From: Hypericum androsaemum
Taxonomy: Eukaryota > Streptophyta > Magnoliopsida > Malpighiales > Hypericaceae
Direction of reading: 5' to 3'
Length of the DNA stretch: 64,000 nucleotides
Assembly: GCA_963995505.1 (NCBI GenBank)
Contig: OZ023196.1
Location: 14,505,106 to 14,569,105 of the forward strand
Shown here: piece after piece, positions 12,801 to 25,042 of the stretch
Layout: every line of letters starts with the position of its first letter
How positions within the stretch are numbered: position 1 is the first letter of the stretch
Program-made: the position numbers and the translations under genes
The notes under the pieces: generated by a model
What the model was told of the DNA's origin: nothing
Databases searched by the model: none
The model's input: only the letters and a program-made list of their open reading frames with translations

Positions 12801-12957
12801 TGAGAATTTTCTCAACTCATTATCAACCAGATTGCCAAGGGCAATGCAAAATCTTTAACATGACAATCACCAGGAATGATTTGCTCATAAAGGAGTGTCA
12901 ATTTGCTTGTACAATGACTAATGACGAAGAATGTCCAAAAAGATATGAACAAATCGA

Positions 12958-13300
12958 ATCAAGTTTTACCAGGACTTTGTTTACATCTATGCACCTATAG
13001 GTACCTTCTTAAAAGGCATTCTAAATTCCAATCCTTGAATAGATGTCAGCAAACTTATTAGCAGAAACGAATTCCTAAAAAATGTCAAGGTTAAACTGAG
13101 AGTAGAAGCATGCTTCATCGACTGGCATCAAGTTTTACCAGGACTTTGTTTACATCTATGCACCTATAGGTACCTTCTTATAAGGCATTCTAAATTCCAA
13201 TCCTTGAATAGACGTCAGCAAACTTATTAGCAGAAACGAATTCCTCAGAGTTAAAGCGAGTAGAAGCATGTTTCATCGACTGGCCGTCTAATTGGTCGTA
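12958..13300. repeat. Local tandem duplication (about 170 bp) inside the duplicated block
   Basis: The segment starting CAAGTTTTACCAGGACTTTG occurs twice (from about 12960 and from about 13128), each followed by the same stretch through GCAGAAACGAATTCCT. The two copies differ by small indels. Each carries a version of the last exon of the minus-strand small gene. Confidence 0.85.
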
Positions 13301-14093
13301 GAACAGCAGTTGCAGCATCTCTGTACGAACCATTCTATCCTGCAACCAACAGAGAATGAATCAAAAAATCACTCCTTTAGTAGTCCAAATATGGGGATTC
13401 AAAGTTTGGTCTAAGGTGTGCAAGCCATTTATTTGACTGGTTGGTTCAGGCACTTCAAAAGAGGATGGAAGAACTACAGTCAACAGATCAATGTCGGTGA
13501 CTCTCGAAACCAACAAGCAATGAACTCATTTGATTCAGACCACTTAAACATCTTGGTCTCAGAATTTGTCTCAAAGGGTAGGGCGGGATTTCAGAGTCCA
13601 GAACTCGGGTATAAACCTTGAAAAGTCTACTCATCGTGTCAATGCGTACACACTATGCATACACACTATCTTAATCAGATGCAGGGAGAAAGAAGAGCAT
13701 TACTTACAGGTCTTTCAGGCAAGTGCTTGGCGCTTGGGTAGGTTCCTCACCAGGATTCTCTTGCAAGAGCGGGAGATTCTCGGCCGACAAAAAGCAGTAC
13801 TTCACATTGCCTGGTCCAAAACTCACCGGGAGAGGCGACGATGGTGTCAAGGATGAAAGGGAGGCGGAGCCAGTGCCACTAAGACTAGCACTGTCATCCA
13901 CAACAATCAGCTCGGCCTGGACATTCATACCATCTCCCGCAGCCGCATTCTGGACATTAGCGTCATGTAGGGCGGCAACCATACTTTCGCATTGAGTGGA
14001 ATGTGCAAAAAAAAGACTCTGACTAGTAAATTCCTTAAGGCAGATGCAAGTATAGTCTTGAAGTATTGTCACTTTATTCGAAGACATCTGCAT
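13190..14093 (-). CDS. Unrecognised small protein gene, better preserved copy
   Basis: An acceptor (ATGCAG) immediately precedes ATG at 14087 (an in-frame ATG is also at 14093). The first coding exon runs to 13708 with donor GTAAGT. The product starts MSSNKVTILQDYTCICL, is Ser-rich in the middle and contains SAENLPLLQENPGEEP. The second exon lies at 13339-13190. With an acceptor 5 nt inside the obvious one, it stays open as MVRTEMLQLLFYD to the tail EFVSANKFADVYSRIGI and stop, giving about 175 residues. With the plain CAG acceptor it terminates early. A 5' UTR intron is indicated by a donor near 14382. No domain is recognised; the Cys/His spacing near the N-terminus is not a standard zinc finger. 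It may be a recent pseudogene. Confidence 0.5.
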
Positions 14094-14299
14094 AAAAAAA
14101 CAGAAACAACATCAGAACAAGAATCTAAATCAAGAATCTAAATCAAGAATCTAAATCACTAATAACGTCAGAAATATATGAAACGAGATAAACTCCAAAT
14201 CCAAGGCACACTTTAACTACCAGACGCACAAAGATTTAAGAACACTAAATCGTTTTAAAACAAAACAAAAACAAGAGATGGAAAGAAAACTCAGAATCG

Positions 14300-14860
14300 C
14301 AAACCGATCTTCATAATCTATTTCAACAGTTAAGTGAGAAGAAAGAATAAATAAAGGAGAAGCTCGGAGTTTGGAGCTTACCTCTGCTTAGAGAGATGGT
14401 TACGGGAACTTCCGAGAGAAGAACTGAAGAAATGAGAGTAGGTTAGTTCTCCGAGAGATGGAAAAAAGAACTCAGCTTAATCGGGGAAAAGAAACATTAC
14501 AAATATGAATTTCTAAATCAATGTCAAGAAATCGAAAAATAAAGAAACCGATCCTCATAATCTATATATTTCGACAGTTTAGGAAGAAGAGAGAAGGAGG
14601 AGATCGGAGTTTGGAGTTTACCTTAGAGCTTCTCTCAGTAGAGAGAGTAGAGAGACGATTACGGGAACTTCCGAGAGAAAGAACTGAAGAGAGTATAGAG
14701 ACGATTAGTTCTGCGAGAGGTGAAAAAGAAAGAAACAAAGGTGAAGATCGGAGTGATGGAGAGAAGAACTGAGAGACGGTTACCTTCTTTGAGAGACGGG
14801 AAGTTACGAGATGTGAAAATATCAATATTAGTCCCCCTTCCGAGAGAGCTGATCGGAGTT
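14300..14860 (-). repeat. Repeated 5' leader units of the minus-strand gene
   Basis: Three diverged copies of one leader occur at about 14340-14460, 14560-14720 and 14740-14860. Each has purine-rich text (on the plus strand) such as GGGAACTTCCGAGAGA and AGAACTGA. Each carries a minus-strand donor of the form GTAAGC, GTAAAC or GTAACC. They look like tandem copies of the non-coding first exon with its splice donor. Confidence 0.6.
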
Positions 14861-14934
14861 TTTGGAAGCACAAAGCCAGCTCATCTCATTCCCGCCAAAA
14901 CCCTGGAACGGGTTTCTGCCTACTTTTATCCATA

Positions 14935-15075
14935 TGTTCCCCATATACGAAACATGTTTCATGGGCCAGGCCCCCGGCACATGTTTCATGGGCCAGGCCC
15001 ACGGAACATGTTTCATGGGCCTATGGGACTGGGCGTTCCGTGGCCCAGGCCATGGACCATAGTCCAAATGTATAT
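14935..15075 (-). promoter_or_regulatory. Repeated site II (TGGGCC) promoter motifs
   Basis: Three near-identical units at about 14951-15020 carry ACATGTTTCATGGGCC followed by AGGCCC or similar, and further TGGGC motifs continue to 15085. TGGGCC/GGCCCA site II elements are known binding sites for plant TCP factors in housekeeping promoters. The position upstream of the minus-strand leader copies fits a promoter for that gene. It may also act the other way, but no plus-strand gene follows. Confidence 0.55.
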
Positions 15076-15089
15076 GGGATTGGGCTTGA

Positions 15090-17266
15090 GCTTGAGACAA
15101 AATCAAAACAAAAAAATAGGTTAGTAATCTAACCAGAAATGATTTAGGAATTACAGCAATGAATTAAATAAAAGAAGGCCGAAACTTAACTGGGACACCA
15201 TTGATATATGGAAAGGGGGTGTCAAATTTGTGACTCGATCCGCAACTCTAAAGAGAAGGGAAGGGAAGGGAATTAGAGTTTGAGAGACCCACAACTCAGT
15301 CAGTCAGATCCTTCGATTGGGGATTGATATGAGTTACCGGAGATGGTAACGAGGGTGAGAATACAGAGGGGGAAGGCGGATATAGACAGTTTTTTAGAAA
15401 CTTGAGGGTGAGGATACGAAGGGGGAAGCCGGATATAGTCAGTCTTTAGAAACTTGAGATTGGTTTTTGTTTGTGGTTGGAAAAAGGAAGATGTGGGGTT
15501 GAGAGACGAGATGGAGAGCGAGATTGGGAGAAGGCGGCTTTAAGACCAATGAAGTTCTAGGGTGCATTGGCCAAATAGTGAATTTATAGGCGACAAGGTA
15601 AAGGGTAGAATTGTCAAATCCTCCCTTATCTGTACTTTACTAACAACAAAAGATCTATGAGTTACTGCGTGTTTTTATTTTTGCATTAATGGCTTGAATA
15701 TTATTAAGCAAAATTTCGCAAATTAATAATTCACGTAACGTACGCACAATTAAAAAGTAAATAAACCAAGCTTCGAAGGGTTTGGGAAGAATTGTAAGAG
15801 TTTGCCAGTTAATGTTAAATAACGCATGATTACTATGATCATGAATTGAATTCGAATTTATAATTCGAAGAATTCAAATTTAAATTTATTTATTCAAATT
15901 TGAATTTTTTGTTTTCAAAATTACAAATTTTTGAGATTTTTGTTTTACTTTTTCAGGGAACTACTTCTTCTTCGACGCTTACATTTGATTCGAAATAAGA
16001 TAAGAAAAAATCAATGGAACATCTATAGATAGATTTTACGTGACTAATAATATAAATAATGATGTGGCTAAAATAGTTAATTAATAAATTTTGAGAAAGA
16101 ATGTTTATATATACAAATATTTTAATTTTGAAGATTAAAAAATTAGAGAATTAAGATTGAATTATTTTAATTTTGAAGAAGGAAAGTGGGTAAAGAATAT
16201 TTTTGAAATTTCAAATCCCCATGTTCCTGCTTTTTTTTTCAAAACTGATCTTATTTTAATCTTTATATACGTAATTCAATATATGAATTCGAAAATCACT
16301 AGAGTTTGCTTGGTGTGGAGAGTTACATGCAATGTCAAATAAACATGATTAATTTAATTAAAATCAACTGTTGTTAAACATAATAATTTCTGGCGGTTAT
16401 ATTAGTAAATATACTCATATTTGGAATTATTGAATTGTTTCTTATCGAATTTGAAGGATAAAATAACAACTTAATAAATGGGTCTCCTGATATCAGATTA
16501 ATATTTTTCACTTTAATAAAAAAAGAAAAATATATGTGAGAAATAAGAGAGAGAATGGGTAGGAGAGTCAGAAAGACAATCTAGTCTTCTAGGGTTAAAT
16601 GTTTTTTTTCTAGGGTTAAATGGCCGAGGGCTTTTGAGAAAAAAAATGGTCATAATTAATGTTGACGGTTGTCGAGAAATAATCATGTTAAATGGGTAAT
16701 AAATATTAATTGAAAAAACGGCCGGAAAGTTCTCGAAAAAGAAAGAGTGGGTGGGATTAACCATAGTTTTAAAATACGAATTTTGGTACGACCTGAATTT
16801 TGGCCATTTTTTGGGTCATTTAGTTCGACCGGTTAGACAACCAGTCAGACCAATTTTTTTTAATATACATGTATTTTTTAACGTTTTTTAATTATAGGTT
16901 GTACATGTTTCTAGAACCTATCACCTATCCTTCATGTGGCAGCGGAAGTCTCTAGTTTTTTTTAGGTGAAAGTGGAGGGGCGAAGACCCCTGGTATATAA
17001 ACGAAATGGTCAATCACATCCTACTAAGTGTAAAGCCCCCTCTTGACCTCTTGTGAGGTTGCGACCGCCGGCCTCGTTAAAACCTTATCAAAAGAAAATT
17101 CAGTGGAAAAAATTCGTGATAGGAAAAGAGTACATTGGGGAGAAGAATCCCCCTTGATGTTTGGTATATCCTATAACCTGGCATTGCACTGTCACTAAAA
17201 GATACAACTCGGGAAGGAGAGACCCCCTGGCTCTGTGCCAGCAACAACGCTAGATACACCCGATGC
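15090..17266. other. Intergenic; local repeats, no gene seen
   Basis: Contains a duplicated stretch at about 15350-15450 (AGGGGGAAGGCGGATATAG and a close second copy), AT-rich palindromic text at 15840-15920, and a fragment at about 16760-16890 with GGTTAGACAACCAGTCAGACC-like text resembling the hAT MITE. About 16950-17266 holds an unidentified repeat. No supported coding region. Confidence 0.4.
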
Positions 17267-18640
17267 ACTTGTGAATTCAGAGCAACCTCAGTGCCGTATA
17301 TGCCTTGACAATGAAGGTCTCTAGTTGTTTTTGTGCTTGGTTAGTTTGGTGATTCTCTTATACCATGATCACTGATTTATGTAGATTTCGTTCCTTCTGA
17401 CATCTTTGAGTTGACATAAGATCGTCGTGGACATTTTGCTCATTTGGTGCCCTGTTATATCATTGCATTTAAGATACATATTTTTTATTTCAGGGGAGGA
17501 CTTAAATTGCACCCTGTCACTGCAAAGGCACTCAAAAGTATGTGCATAGGTCATGTCTTGATCACTGGAGGTCGACCAAGGTAATTGTTAATTCTGATTG
17601 GCTTAGGATGCCCATGAACTCTTAAGCTGTTGTTCATTTTATACGTTCTTTCAGAGAGACTGAAAATTTATTTTTCTTTTCTCTGAGGATGTGAAATATC
17701 TATATTGTTTGGATAGATATATATTTTTATTTATTTTCATATCCAGGAGGGCTTTGCTTTTGCTCATTGTACTGAGTGCAGGGCGTTGTTCATATTACGT
17801 GCAAGTGTTCCAGCTGACCGGTGGTGGTTGAGATTGAAATTTCAGTTCCTTGTCGCTAGGGATCACGCATTCATTTTCGTTGTTGTTCAACTGGTACAGT
17901 GGTCTTCTTTGAGCTAATATTATTTTGGTACTTCAGTGGTTGTGTTTGGTTTAACCATGTAGAAGGAATAGTAGTCGAGTACCTGACAGAGGAAAGTGTG
18001 TGGTCTTGTTTAGATTACTTTCATTGGGTAATATTATATTGGATATTGCAAAAAAGAACTATTTTCTGGTTTAAGCTTAAATTCAGTGTCATATCAAGTG
18101 AAATTTTCAATTCCTTATCTTTTGTAATTCATTGCCGTGCCTTCTCTTATTGATAAATATCCATATTCATTTGAAGAGCAGATTGTTGCATTCTTGGGGG
18201 TGCTTGTAGACAAATTTTATGGAGAGAAACGTTTGGTTACGAGGAACACCCATATGGATTTTATACCATGGCCGGTATGTTGAAGCTAAATTTTGTTGTT
18301 GACTACCTTTCCACACTCCATGTTTTCTAACATCTATGTATCTTTTGGTGTTTATGTATGGCATGCTTACCTTGGTGTTATTGTCCTACTTGAGCTGGGT
18401 TCAATATTTCATTGCTCTAAATGGAAAGGATAAAAATGGCTGCCATTTACCCCATTATTGACTTTTCTTTTTTTTTTGAGAAGCTTGGTGTCTTAACTGT
18501 TTGTGTGAGCCTGTCAGGACATCGTTGTTCTCAGACTCCAATTACTTCCTTTTCTCTGACTTCAAACTACTTTCGTTAACACAGTATTAGCGATTGTCTT
18601 GCCATAATTTGTGGACAAAGGATCAATGAGCGCCACTACA
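17267..18640 (+). pseudogene. Decayed copy of the MARCH-like RING gene
   Basis: It matches the gene at 25.0-27.3 kb exon by exon with introns: end of exon 1 (to 17316), exon 2 (17494-17580, one extra base, so a frameshift), exon 3 (17747-17893, intact length), exon 4 (18182-18274, about 10 bp lost) and part of exon 5 from 18585. The coding start, most of exon 1 and the last exon are absent. Retained introns show a genomic duplication. Not expected to make a functional protein. Confidence 0.9.
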
Positions 18641-20144
18641 TGTCCAGAAGCATGTGGTATCCGTATCAGTAGACAATGATTAAACAAACTGTCAAACATT
18701 GTCGGGCCTATACCGAGATAATCCATTCACAACATCTTGAATCAAGATTTTGATACCAAGATGAACAAGTCCAATTTTAAAAAGTGGCAAGAAACTTGAA
18801 GTTTTTGTATTCTAGTGAAGATAGCACACGACAAGAAGAATTGTCCCCTTTCTTGTTAAATGGCAACATAAATAAATAATGGAACTGCTATTCTCGACAA
18901 CAGGAATTACATTATACCCTCTGCAAAGGATTTTTTTTTTGTTTTGAAAAGGGACCCTCTTACAACATCTATGGGGATGCATGTAAGCTTGTAGTATTTG
19001 GTTCTCCTTTTATATCCATAAAAGATTATTACAATCAAAGCAACAAACATTAGTACACCATCCACGAACTCCTTCATCAAGTCCATGAAAGAACCACCAC
19101 TTTGACTCCGATATTAACAAAGCTCTCCCGGAGAATCAAAATTCTTTCCGAAATTGGCATCCGCTATAAATTGCATAACTAGCTCATAACTAAGCAAACA
19201 CCAATTGCTCTAACGGTTACAGTTGAAGCAGACTCCTGGTTGACTCCCGGGTCCGAGCGGGGCCTTACCATAAAAGTTGTCAAACCTATCTTCACCGAGT
19301 TTTAAGGCAATTGCATTTCCGAATGAGGTAGAAAAATTCTCATCATCAGTTGATCTACGAATTTGATGGTCTGTAAGTATTTTAGTTGAACTACCCAAAC
19401 AAATGGAGCACAATAAGCACACACAAAAGGCTCTTACATCTTATACGGGTGACCCTGAAGAGTATATCGCCATGAGGAATCGGCAATCTCGACGTTGCCG
19501 TTGCGGAGGCCGGAGTGGTCAACGGGGATGGGTAGCGTCGCTGGGTGAAAGGGAGCCGACGCGGACATCGGACAAGGGTAGTAATGGGGAAGTTCAACAA
19601 AGGATAATGGTCGGAAAGTGAGTGGGATGTTTTGGTTTGAACTCGTCACGGAAAAAGTGCGAATTTTTTCTTAGCTAACATAATACTAGTCTATCGAGAC
19701 AACTTATGATGTTTCTGAAAATGTACAGATCAGTCCATTTTTATGATAAGTGAAGTTTTTATTAATGATAAAAATATTTACATAAAGAAAGAAGTGGAGG
19801 AAAAGAATAAGAAATTCTCGGGCCGTCATCACACCAGAGTCAATTCAATGATTCAAGATGTAAAACTAAATCCTGACACCTGACACCCAATATCCGACAT
19901 TGAACAAGGTCACCGCAACCATTCAAGGACATGGAAAGTGACGGAATGGAGGAGAAGCCCTCCATCACAGTTAGTACCATCAAGGCAAACCGGGTTGCAG
20001 TTTAGAAATAAGGCAAGTACTCTTCATCGATTGTGTTTTGCATAGTGTCTGTTCAGCAAGAACTGAAGTATGCCAACTAATTGTTGGGACTATTATGCTC
20101 ATTATTACCAACTTCTTTTAACGTGCTCTCGATTCCTGCGGCAG
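18641..20144. other. Intergenic with an unassigned minus-strand ORF
   Basis: At 19434-19649 and 19210-19422 the minus strand has short ORFs (for example one ending LGPGSQPGVCFNCNR). They share no frame and match no family I know. GC content rises locally at 19480-19600. The rest is AT-rich without support for a gene. Confidence 0.3.
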
Positions 20145-20242
20145 GTGGAGCGAGAGATCCCATCGAACTACTAACAGATTTCCTCGGAAAAGAACCGTCT
20201 ATAATGGCATTCGTAGAGAGCAGAAGTAATTATATTTTATGA
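20145..20242 (+). pseudogene. Isolated last-exon fragment resembling an M3 oligopeptidase C-terminus
   Basis: After an acceptor-like GCGGCAG, the frame reads GGARDPIELLTDFLGKEPSI followed by MAFVESRSN and TGA at 20240. The GG-x-RDP and FLG-x-EP pattern matches the extreme C-terminus of thimet/mitochondrial intermediate peptidases (family M3). No zinc-binding exon is seen upstream, so this looks like a stranded exon. The identification rests on a short motif. Confidence 0.4.
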
Positions 20243-21152
20243 TGCTAATGCTATTAAATCTTATGTGCGAGATCACCCTGCATCTCGCAATTTTCGTACG
20301 GCGGATTGCGATGAATGCGACGGTTCTTATAATTCACCACGAACCCTAGGTTTAGCGATGAATGTGAACTCAGTTAGCTCTCCAAGTCAGTGGAACTAGT
20401 CGGAGAAGGTGAAAACTATCTCACACCATAACACTACTCCGGTGATATAACATAAAACTCTGACTTGTTGGTTTTACAGTAGCTCATCAGCTAAGTCGGT
20501 TATATTTTTGGCAAAGTTTATTAAATTTATAATCGAAAAATCAAAAAGCTCTCTTAAATAATAGATTTCATTAATAGATTCGTATGGTAAGAAACAATCA
20601 ATCAAGACTGGTCAAAAAAAGTTAACATTATCGAACTAAAACAAAGATGGATAGCAGATTGTAAATTTAATTTTTGCAAGTATTTGGGCAGTAAGACGGA
20701 ATTTGTCTGTCTCTGATGTGTGAACTGTCAACTTCGGTAACTAATTAATATAAAAAAATTAATTTTATTCATCTCTATTACACAATGACAACTAAACATT
20801 TTCAATGCCACGTCAGCATAAAAAGCCTTTATGGCTAGTCTATATGGACAGGCAGAGTGTGAGTAGGTCAGAAAGGGTTCGTACAGCTGTCCGTGGACCT
20901 AAATGTTATTTGGCTGCGATTTGACTCGAATGATGAATTTTTTACCACATGATACTAAAATCATTTTTTGCGATACTATAGGGTATTAAAACAAACTTTT
21001 TCCTTTTTTTTAATTAGGATGGGTTATATAGATGTGTCCAGATACGTCCTGATGCACCACGTCACTACAAAATCTCTCGTGAATGTCGTACCACGCCAGC
21101 CTTCACCCCACATGCCAGTCACCTCTATACGCAGCCCACCTAATATATATTT
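20243..21152. other. Intergenic, nothing supported
   Basis: AT-rich sequence without an ORF of recognisable character. Confidence 0.4.
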
Positions 21153-22312
21153 GGGCAAATTACTCTCAAGTCCCTGACCTTTGGTCACCCTCCCTCTAAG
21201 ATCCCTAGATTTTGAAAAATAATTGTCCCGTCCCTAAGTTTTGATGATAATAGACTCTCGGGTCCTTAGAGCCGGAATATTTAATTTTCTCCAGCGAACT
21301 CCTACTTGAAAAGACAAAAATGTCCCTCCCACTTAAAAAATAAAAAATTCTCTCCCCCTTCTTCCCCAATTCATCTTCAACCTCCAACCTTGAAAATACC
21401 AATTCGAAATAGCAATCGAATCCGTCATCGACATTGAAATGAAAACTCAAACCCTACCTGACAGAGGCTTACCTAGCGTTTCTCTTGTAATCAATTTGAA
21501 ATAGCAACCTTATCTCGCGTTTATCTTGTAATTAATTAAACAAAGGTGAATCTTCAAACATGAAAACCTCAACCCATAAACTTCAATTGAAAACCCAGAA
21601 ATTTAAAACTTGAAAAAAACCCAGAAAGTTTTGGGTCATAGTCATTATAACCCAGAAAGTTGGAGCTGGTGAGACTCTCCAGGTTTGGCTGCAGGTGGTT
21701 TGTCTGAGGCTCTCTACGTTGTTGGAGGAGAGATTCATTGTAGATGTTATAATTTTGACAATTTGGTCATCCAATTGCACCGAGGAAGAGAATTGCAATC
21801 AGAGATTTTGGGGAAAAATATTTGGAGATAGTTCACTGGTTGGTAAAGTGGAGAGGGAGAAGGGAGAGAAAATGGCGAGAAAGGAAAGTGAGGAGCAGTA
21901 AAGAAGATGAACCCTAATTTGAGATAGTTGTTCAAATTAAAATTTTAATTCGAAATAAAATTTTCAAAATTAGGGATTATCAAATTTTTATTCTCTCTAA
22001 TTATTTTATATTGTCACTATAAATGTTTAGATTTATTTTTGAGTTTTGGTTTTAGATTTGATTTTGGTTGAAGGTGGGAGGAAGAAGGTGAAGTGGGAGG
22101 AAGAAGAAGGGAAAGAAAAGAAGGTTTTTTTTAGTAGGAGGGCATTTTGGTCATTTCAAGTGGGGGTTCACCGGAGAAAAAAGAATATTCCGGCTCCAGG
22201 GACCCGAGAGTCTATTATCATCAAAACTTAGGGACGGGACAATCATTTTCCAAAAGCTAGGGACCCTAGGAGAAGGGTGACCAAAGGTCAGGGACTTGAG
22301 AGTAATTTGCCC
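21153..22312. mobile_element. Non-autonomous MULE, 1160 bp, 9-bp target duplication
   Basis: Long terminal inverted repeats of roughly 200 bp begin GGGCAAATTACTCTCAAGTC at 21153 and mirror at 22312. The flanks are identical 9-bp direct repeats TATATATTT (21144-21152 and 22313-22321). A 9-bp duplication with long TIRs is the Mutator-like pattern. Short internal ORFs are not transposase. The arms differ at scattered sites, so the insertion is not very recent. Confidence 0.9.
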
Positions 22313-22321
22313 TATATATTT

Positions 22322-23215
22322 TAGAAACTATAGCACTTAGATTAATTGATAAATTAGTTTAACAAAAAATTTTATGTTCGTGTATTTACAAACACAATAC
22401 TGTTAATGCGTTAAAATATGTTAAGAAATATTTTTTCGATAAGTAAAAATGTTAAAAAATATTTAACTGATTTATTATACTATCTATTTAATAAAGTGCA
22501 CATTCTTTTTTGACAAATACCTCGAACATGATCTTCTTTCTTGAAAAAAGTTCGTATTGATATGTGGAAATAATCGATCTATAAATCTTGATTAAACTAC
22601 CTGATGCATCGAGCTGATAAACACTTCAGTTGAACCTGGTGGTCAAATTCAATTTTGTAATGCTGTTACCCTTTTGAAGGGGGAAACATTAGAAAACTAC
22701 CGGAAATGGAACCATCTCAGAATTTGTCGTCTACCCAAATATCACTTTAGAAATCCAAGTCCATTTAAAGGATTGGAAAGCACATATTGGGGAGATCTAG
22801 ATCATTTGATTGAAAATTTTAAGGTAGTTTTTGGCATCTTTTTGAATGGGTATGATTTAATTAAAGTTAATTTAGGTAAACTTAATATTCTGTTTTTTCC
22901 ACAAATCCTATAAAAAATTAAAAACTGGACTCACCCCGTTACTTTTATTTATTTATTTATATCAATTGGTATCCCGTATTTATTGAATAGACTAATTCAA
23001 ATTCGAGTTTAGTAAAATTTTGAAAGATTATAAATTTTTCTCAAACACTATTTAATGTTATTCAGATTCTTAACCCTGAAGAACTCATACACATTTTTTT
23101 GTTAAATTAAAATAACTATTATTATTAATTGATCTAAGTGGGGTTGGATTGGGTACGGAGTGAATGAATTGATTTCGTATGGTTTGGACTGAAGGGGAAC
23201 CGCAGCGGCAAGCTC
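22322..23215. other. Intergenic, nothing supported
   Basis: AT-rich. The ORF at 22674-22913 shows no recognisable domain. Confidence 0.4.
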
Positions 23216-23460
23216 ATGTATGTGATAATGACAAACGCATTTATGTGATAATGACAAGTGCAGTTATGTGATAATGATATTTGTTTTTTGAAAACCGCAA
23301 GTCCCCGTTGATGATAATGGCACGCATAATTTTTTTTATTTTGGTCCCTCATGTTTTAGCATTTTTGCAAAAAGGTCACACTGGCATGCACAGTTATGTG
23401 ATACTGGCATGCGCAGTTATGTGATACTGGCATGCACAGTTATGTGATACTGACATTTGT
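23216..23460. repeat. 23-bp minisatellite, two blocks
   Basis: Block one (about 23216-23280) repeats ATGTGATAATGACAA-type units. Block two (about 23383-23455) repeats ACTGGCATGCACAGTTATG-type units of 23 bp. Between and after them, a stretch reading TTTTATTTTGGTCCCT also occurs twice. The unit is clearly related to the minisatellite at 58.4 kb. Confidence 0.8.
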
Positions 23461-23839
23461 ATCCGGCCTGTGTTTGTGCATGGCTTTTTTTATTTTGGTC
23501 CCTGTATTTTAGCACATTTGCAAAAAAATTCTCGCGTATCTTCATTCCAAACGGTTCGGAATAGTGGCATTCCGTATCCAATTCATACCCGATCTAAACT
23601 TCCAAAAAAAAAATCAATTGATCTAAGCATACATTCGGACTCTCACTTTAAACATTACACCGAGCCAAATTCAACACCCTTGTTCAGTTTTGGTTTTTCC
23701 CGTGGAGGTGGAATGCTTATTTATTTATTTATTTTCGCATCACAATCATCTCCCTGTCCTCTCCAATTTTCCCCTTCACAGATTAATTTAATTTTTTCCC
23801 TCAAAAAACAAAGATTAATTTAATTTTAATTTAGTGATC

Positions 23840-25042
23840 AGTTCAAAGTTTTATTATACCTCTCTCTCTCTCTCTCTCTCCCCCAAGCTAAAAAACCAAC
23901 TGGATTGCGATTTCTCTCTCCCCTTGCGATTGACGTTGAAGCTGGAAACCCTAGAATCCGAATCTGAATAAAACCCCCAAATTCCAAATTCCCCATCCAA
24001 AATTCCTCCCTTTTTCCCTTCCCAACAAGCTAATGCAATGGTGATTCGGATCCCATGAAGATCCCTCTGTAAATTACAGGTCGGCCCTTTCTGTCAATTC
24101 CAATTAATTTCATGTTAAAGGCTACGACTTTATCCTTTTCCATTGGTTCCCGCCTTTTCCATTTATCAATCTACTAATTTGTTATAGAAATAGTAATTTT
24201 TTTCAATGTTTTCTTTTGTGCTATGCAATTTATTTTCTCCATTGTTGACCTGGTCAACGCTCTTCTAAGTTTGTGTAGCATTGGATCAGAACCCATTTGG
24301 TTGTTTTGTACTTGATTTTCATTCTAATTCTTGGTTTGGAAGGTGGGTGTTTATTAGAGGAGTTTCTTGTGAATTCCGGCCACCGATTATTTCAATAGTG
24401 CCTTGTTGATGCTTTATTTCGTTGCGTTGCTCGAACTTTCTTTCGCCATTTATCTGTGGGATAATTGATTAGCTTGAAGAAAGTAGGGCTAATTCGACTG
24501 ACGGGAAAAAACAGTACATGAAGCACTTGCGGGTTGGAGGGATAAGTTTTCTCGTGTCAAGTATGAAATGCTAATTAGTGGATGATAGATATGTCCAACT
24601 CTGAGCAGGCACGGTGACGCATTGCCACGGCCTGTTCTGGAAGATCTTTGTCTCTTTTGGAGCGTTGTCTAGGATAATCTTTGGTATGCGGTAGATGGAA
24701 CTTGTATGCCTTTATTGGTCGGACTTGATATTTTCAGAGATTCATGAAGGGACTTTCTTGCTCAGTTATGATATGCATTCACCTTTTTGTTATCAAGAAG
24801 CAATTTGTGATAAAGTTTAAGCCAATTCTTATTGTTCAATCTGGCAGTAATAGCTACCGGTACTTCTCCAAGTGAAAAGACTGATATTTGACAGCTCGTG
24901 TCACCTGTCAATGCTGATTAAAGTGACCCCCAGTTTTTTTTGTGTGTATTCTACGCTGTGCAGTTTCCGTTGAGATGTCCACGTGGTGCTATACGTCTTG
25001 CAATGACATTGGCAGTGCATTCCTTACCCACAATTGTTCACC
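23840..25042 (+). promoter_or_regulatory. Probable 5' leader and 5' UTR intron of the MARCH-like gene
   Basis: A CT microsatellite (23862-23882) and CT-rich text precede a likely non-coding exon ending near 24079 (ACAG followed by GTCGG). About 900 bp then lacks coding signal before the ATG at 25043. CT-rich tracts just upstream of genes are common in plant 5' regions. Exact exon ends are not fixed by sequence alone. Confidence 0.45.

Noticed and set aside
14720..15124. 134-codon plus-strand ORF across the leader repeats and promoter
   Set aside because: Its text comes from purine-rich leader copies and the repeated TGGGCC module; no domain, and the minus-strand gene explains the region.
23216..23460. 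Possible CRISPR-like array
   Set aside because: Units are contiguous 23-bp tandem copies without spacers, in a plant nuclear context.
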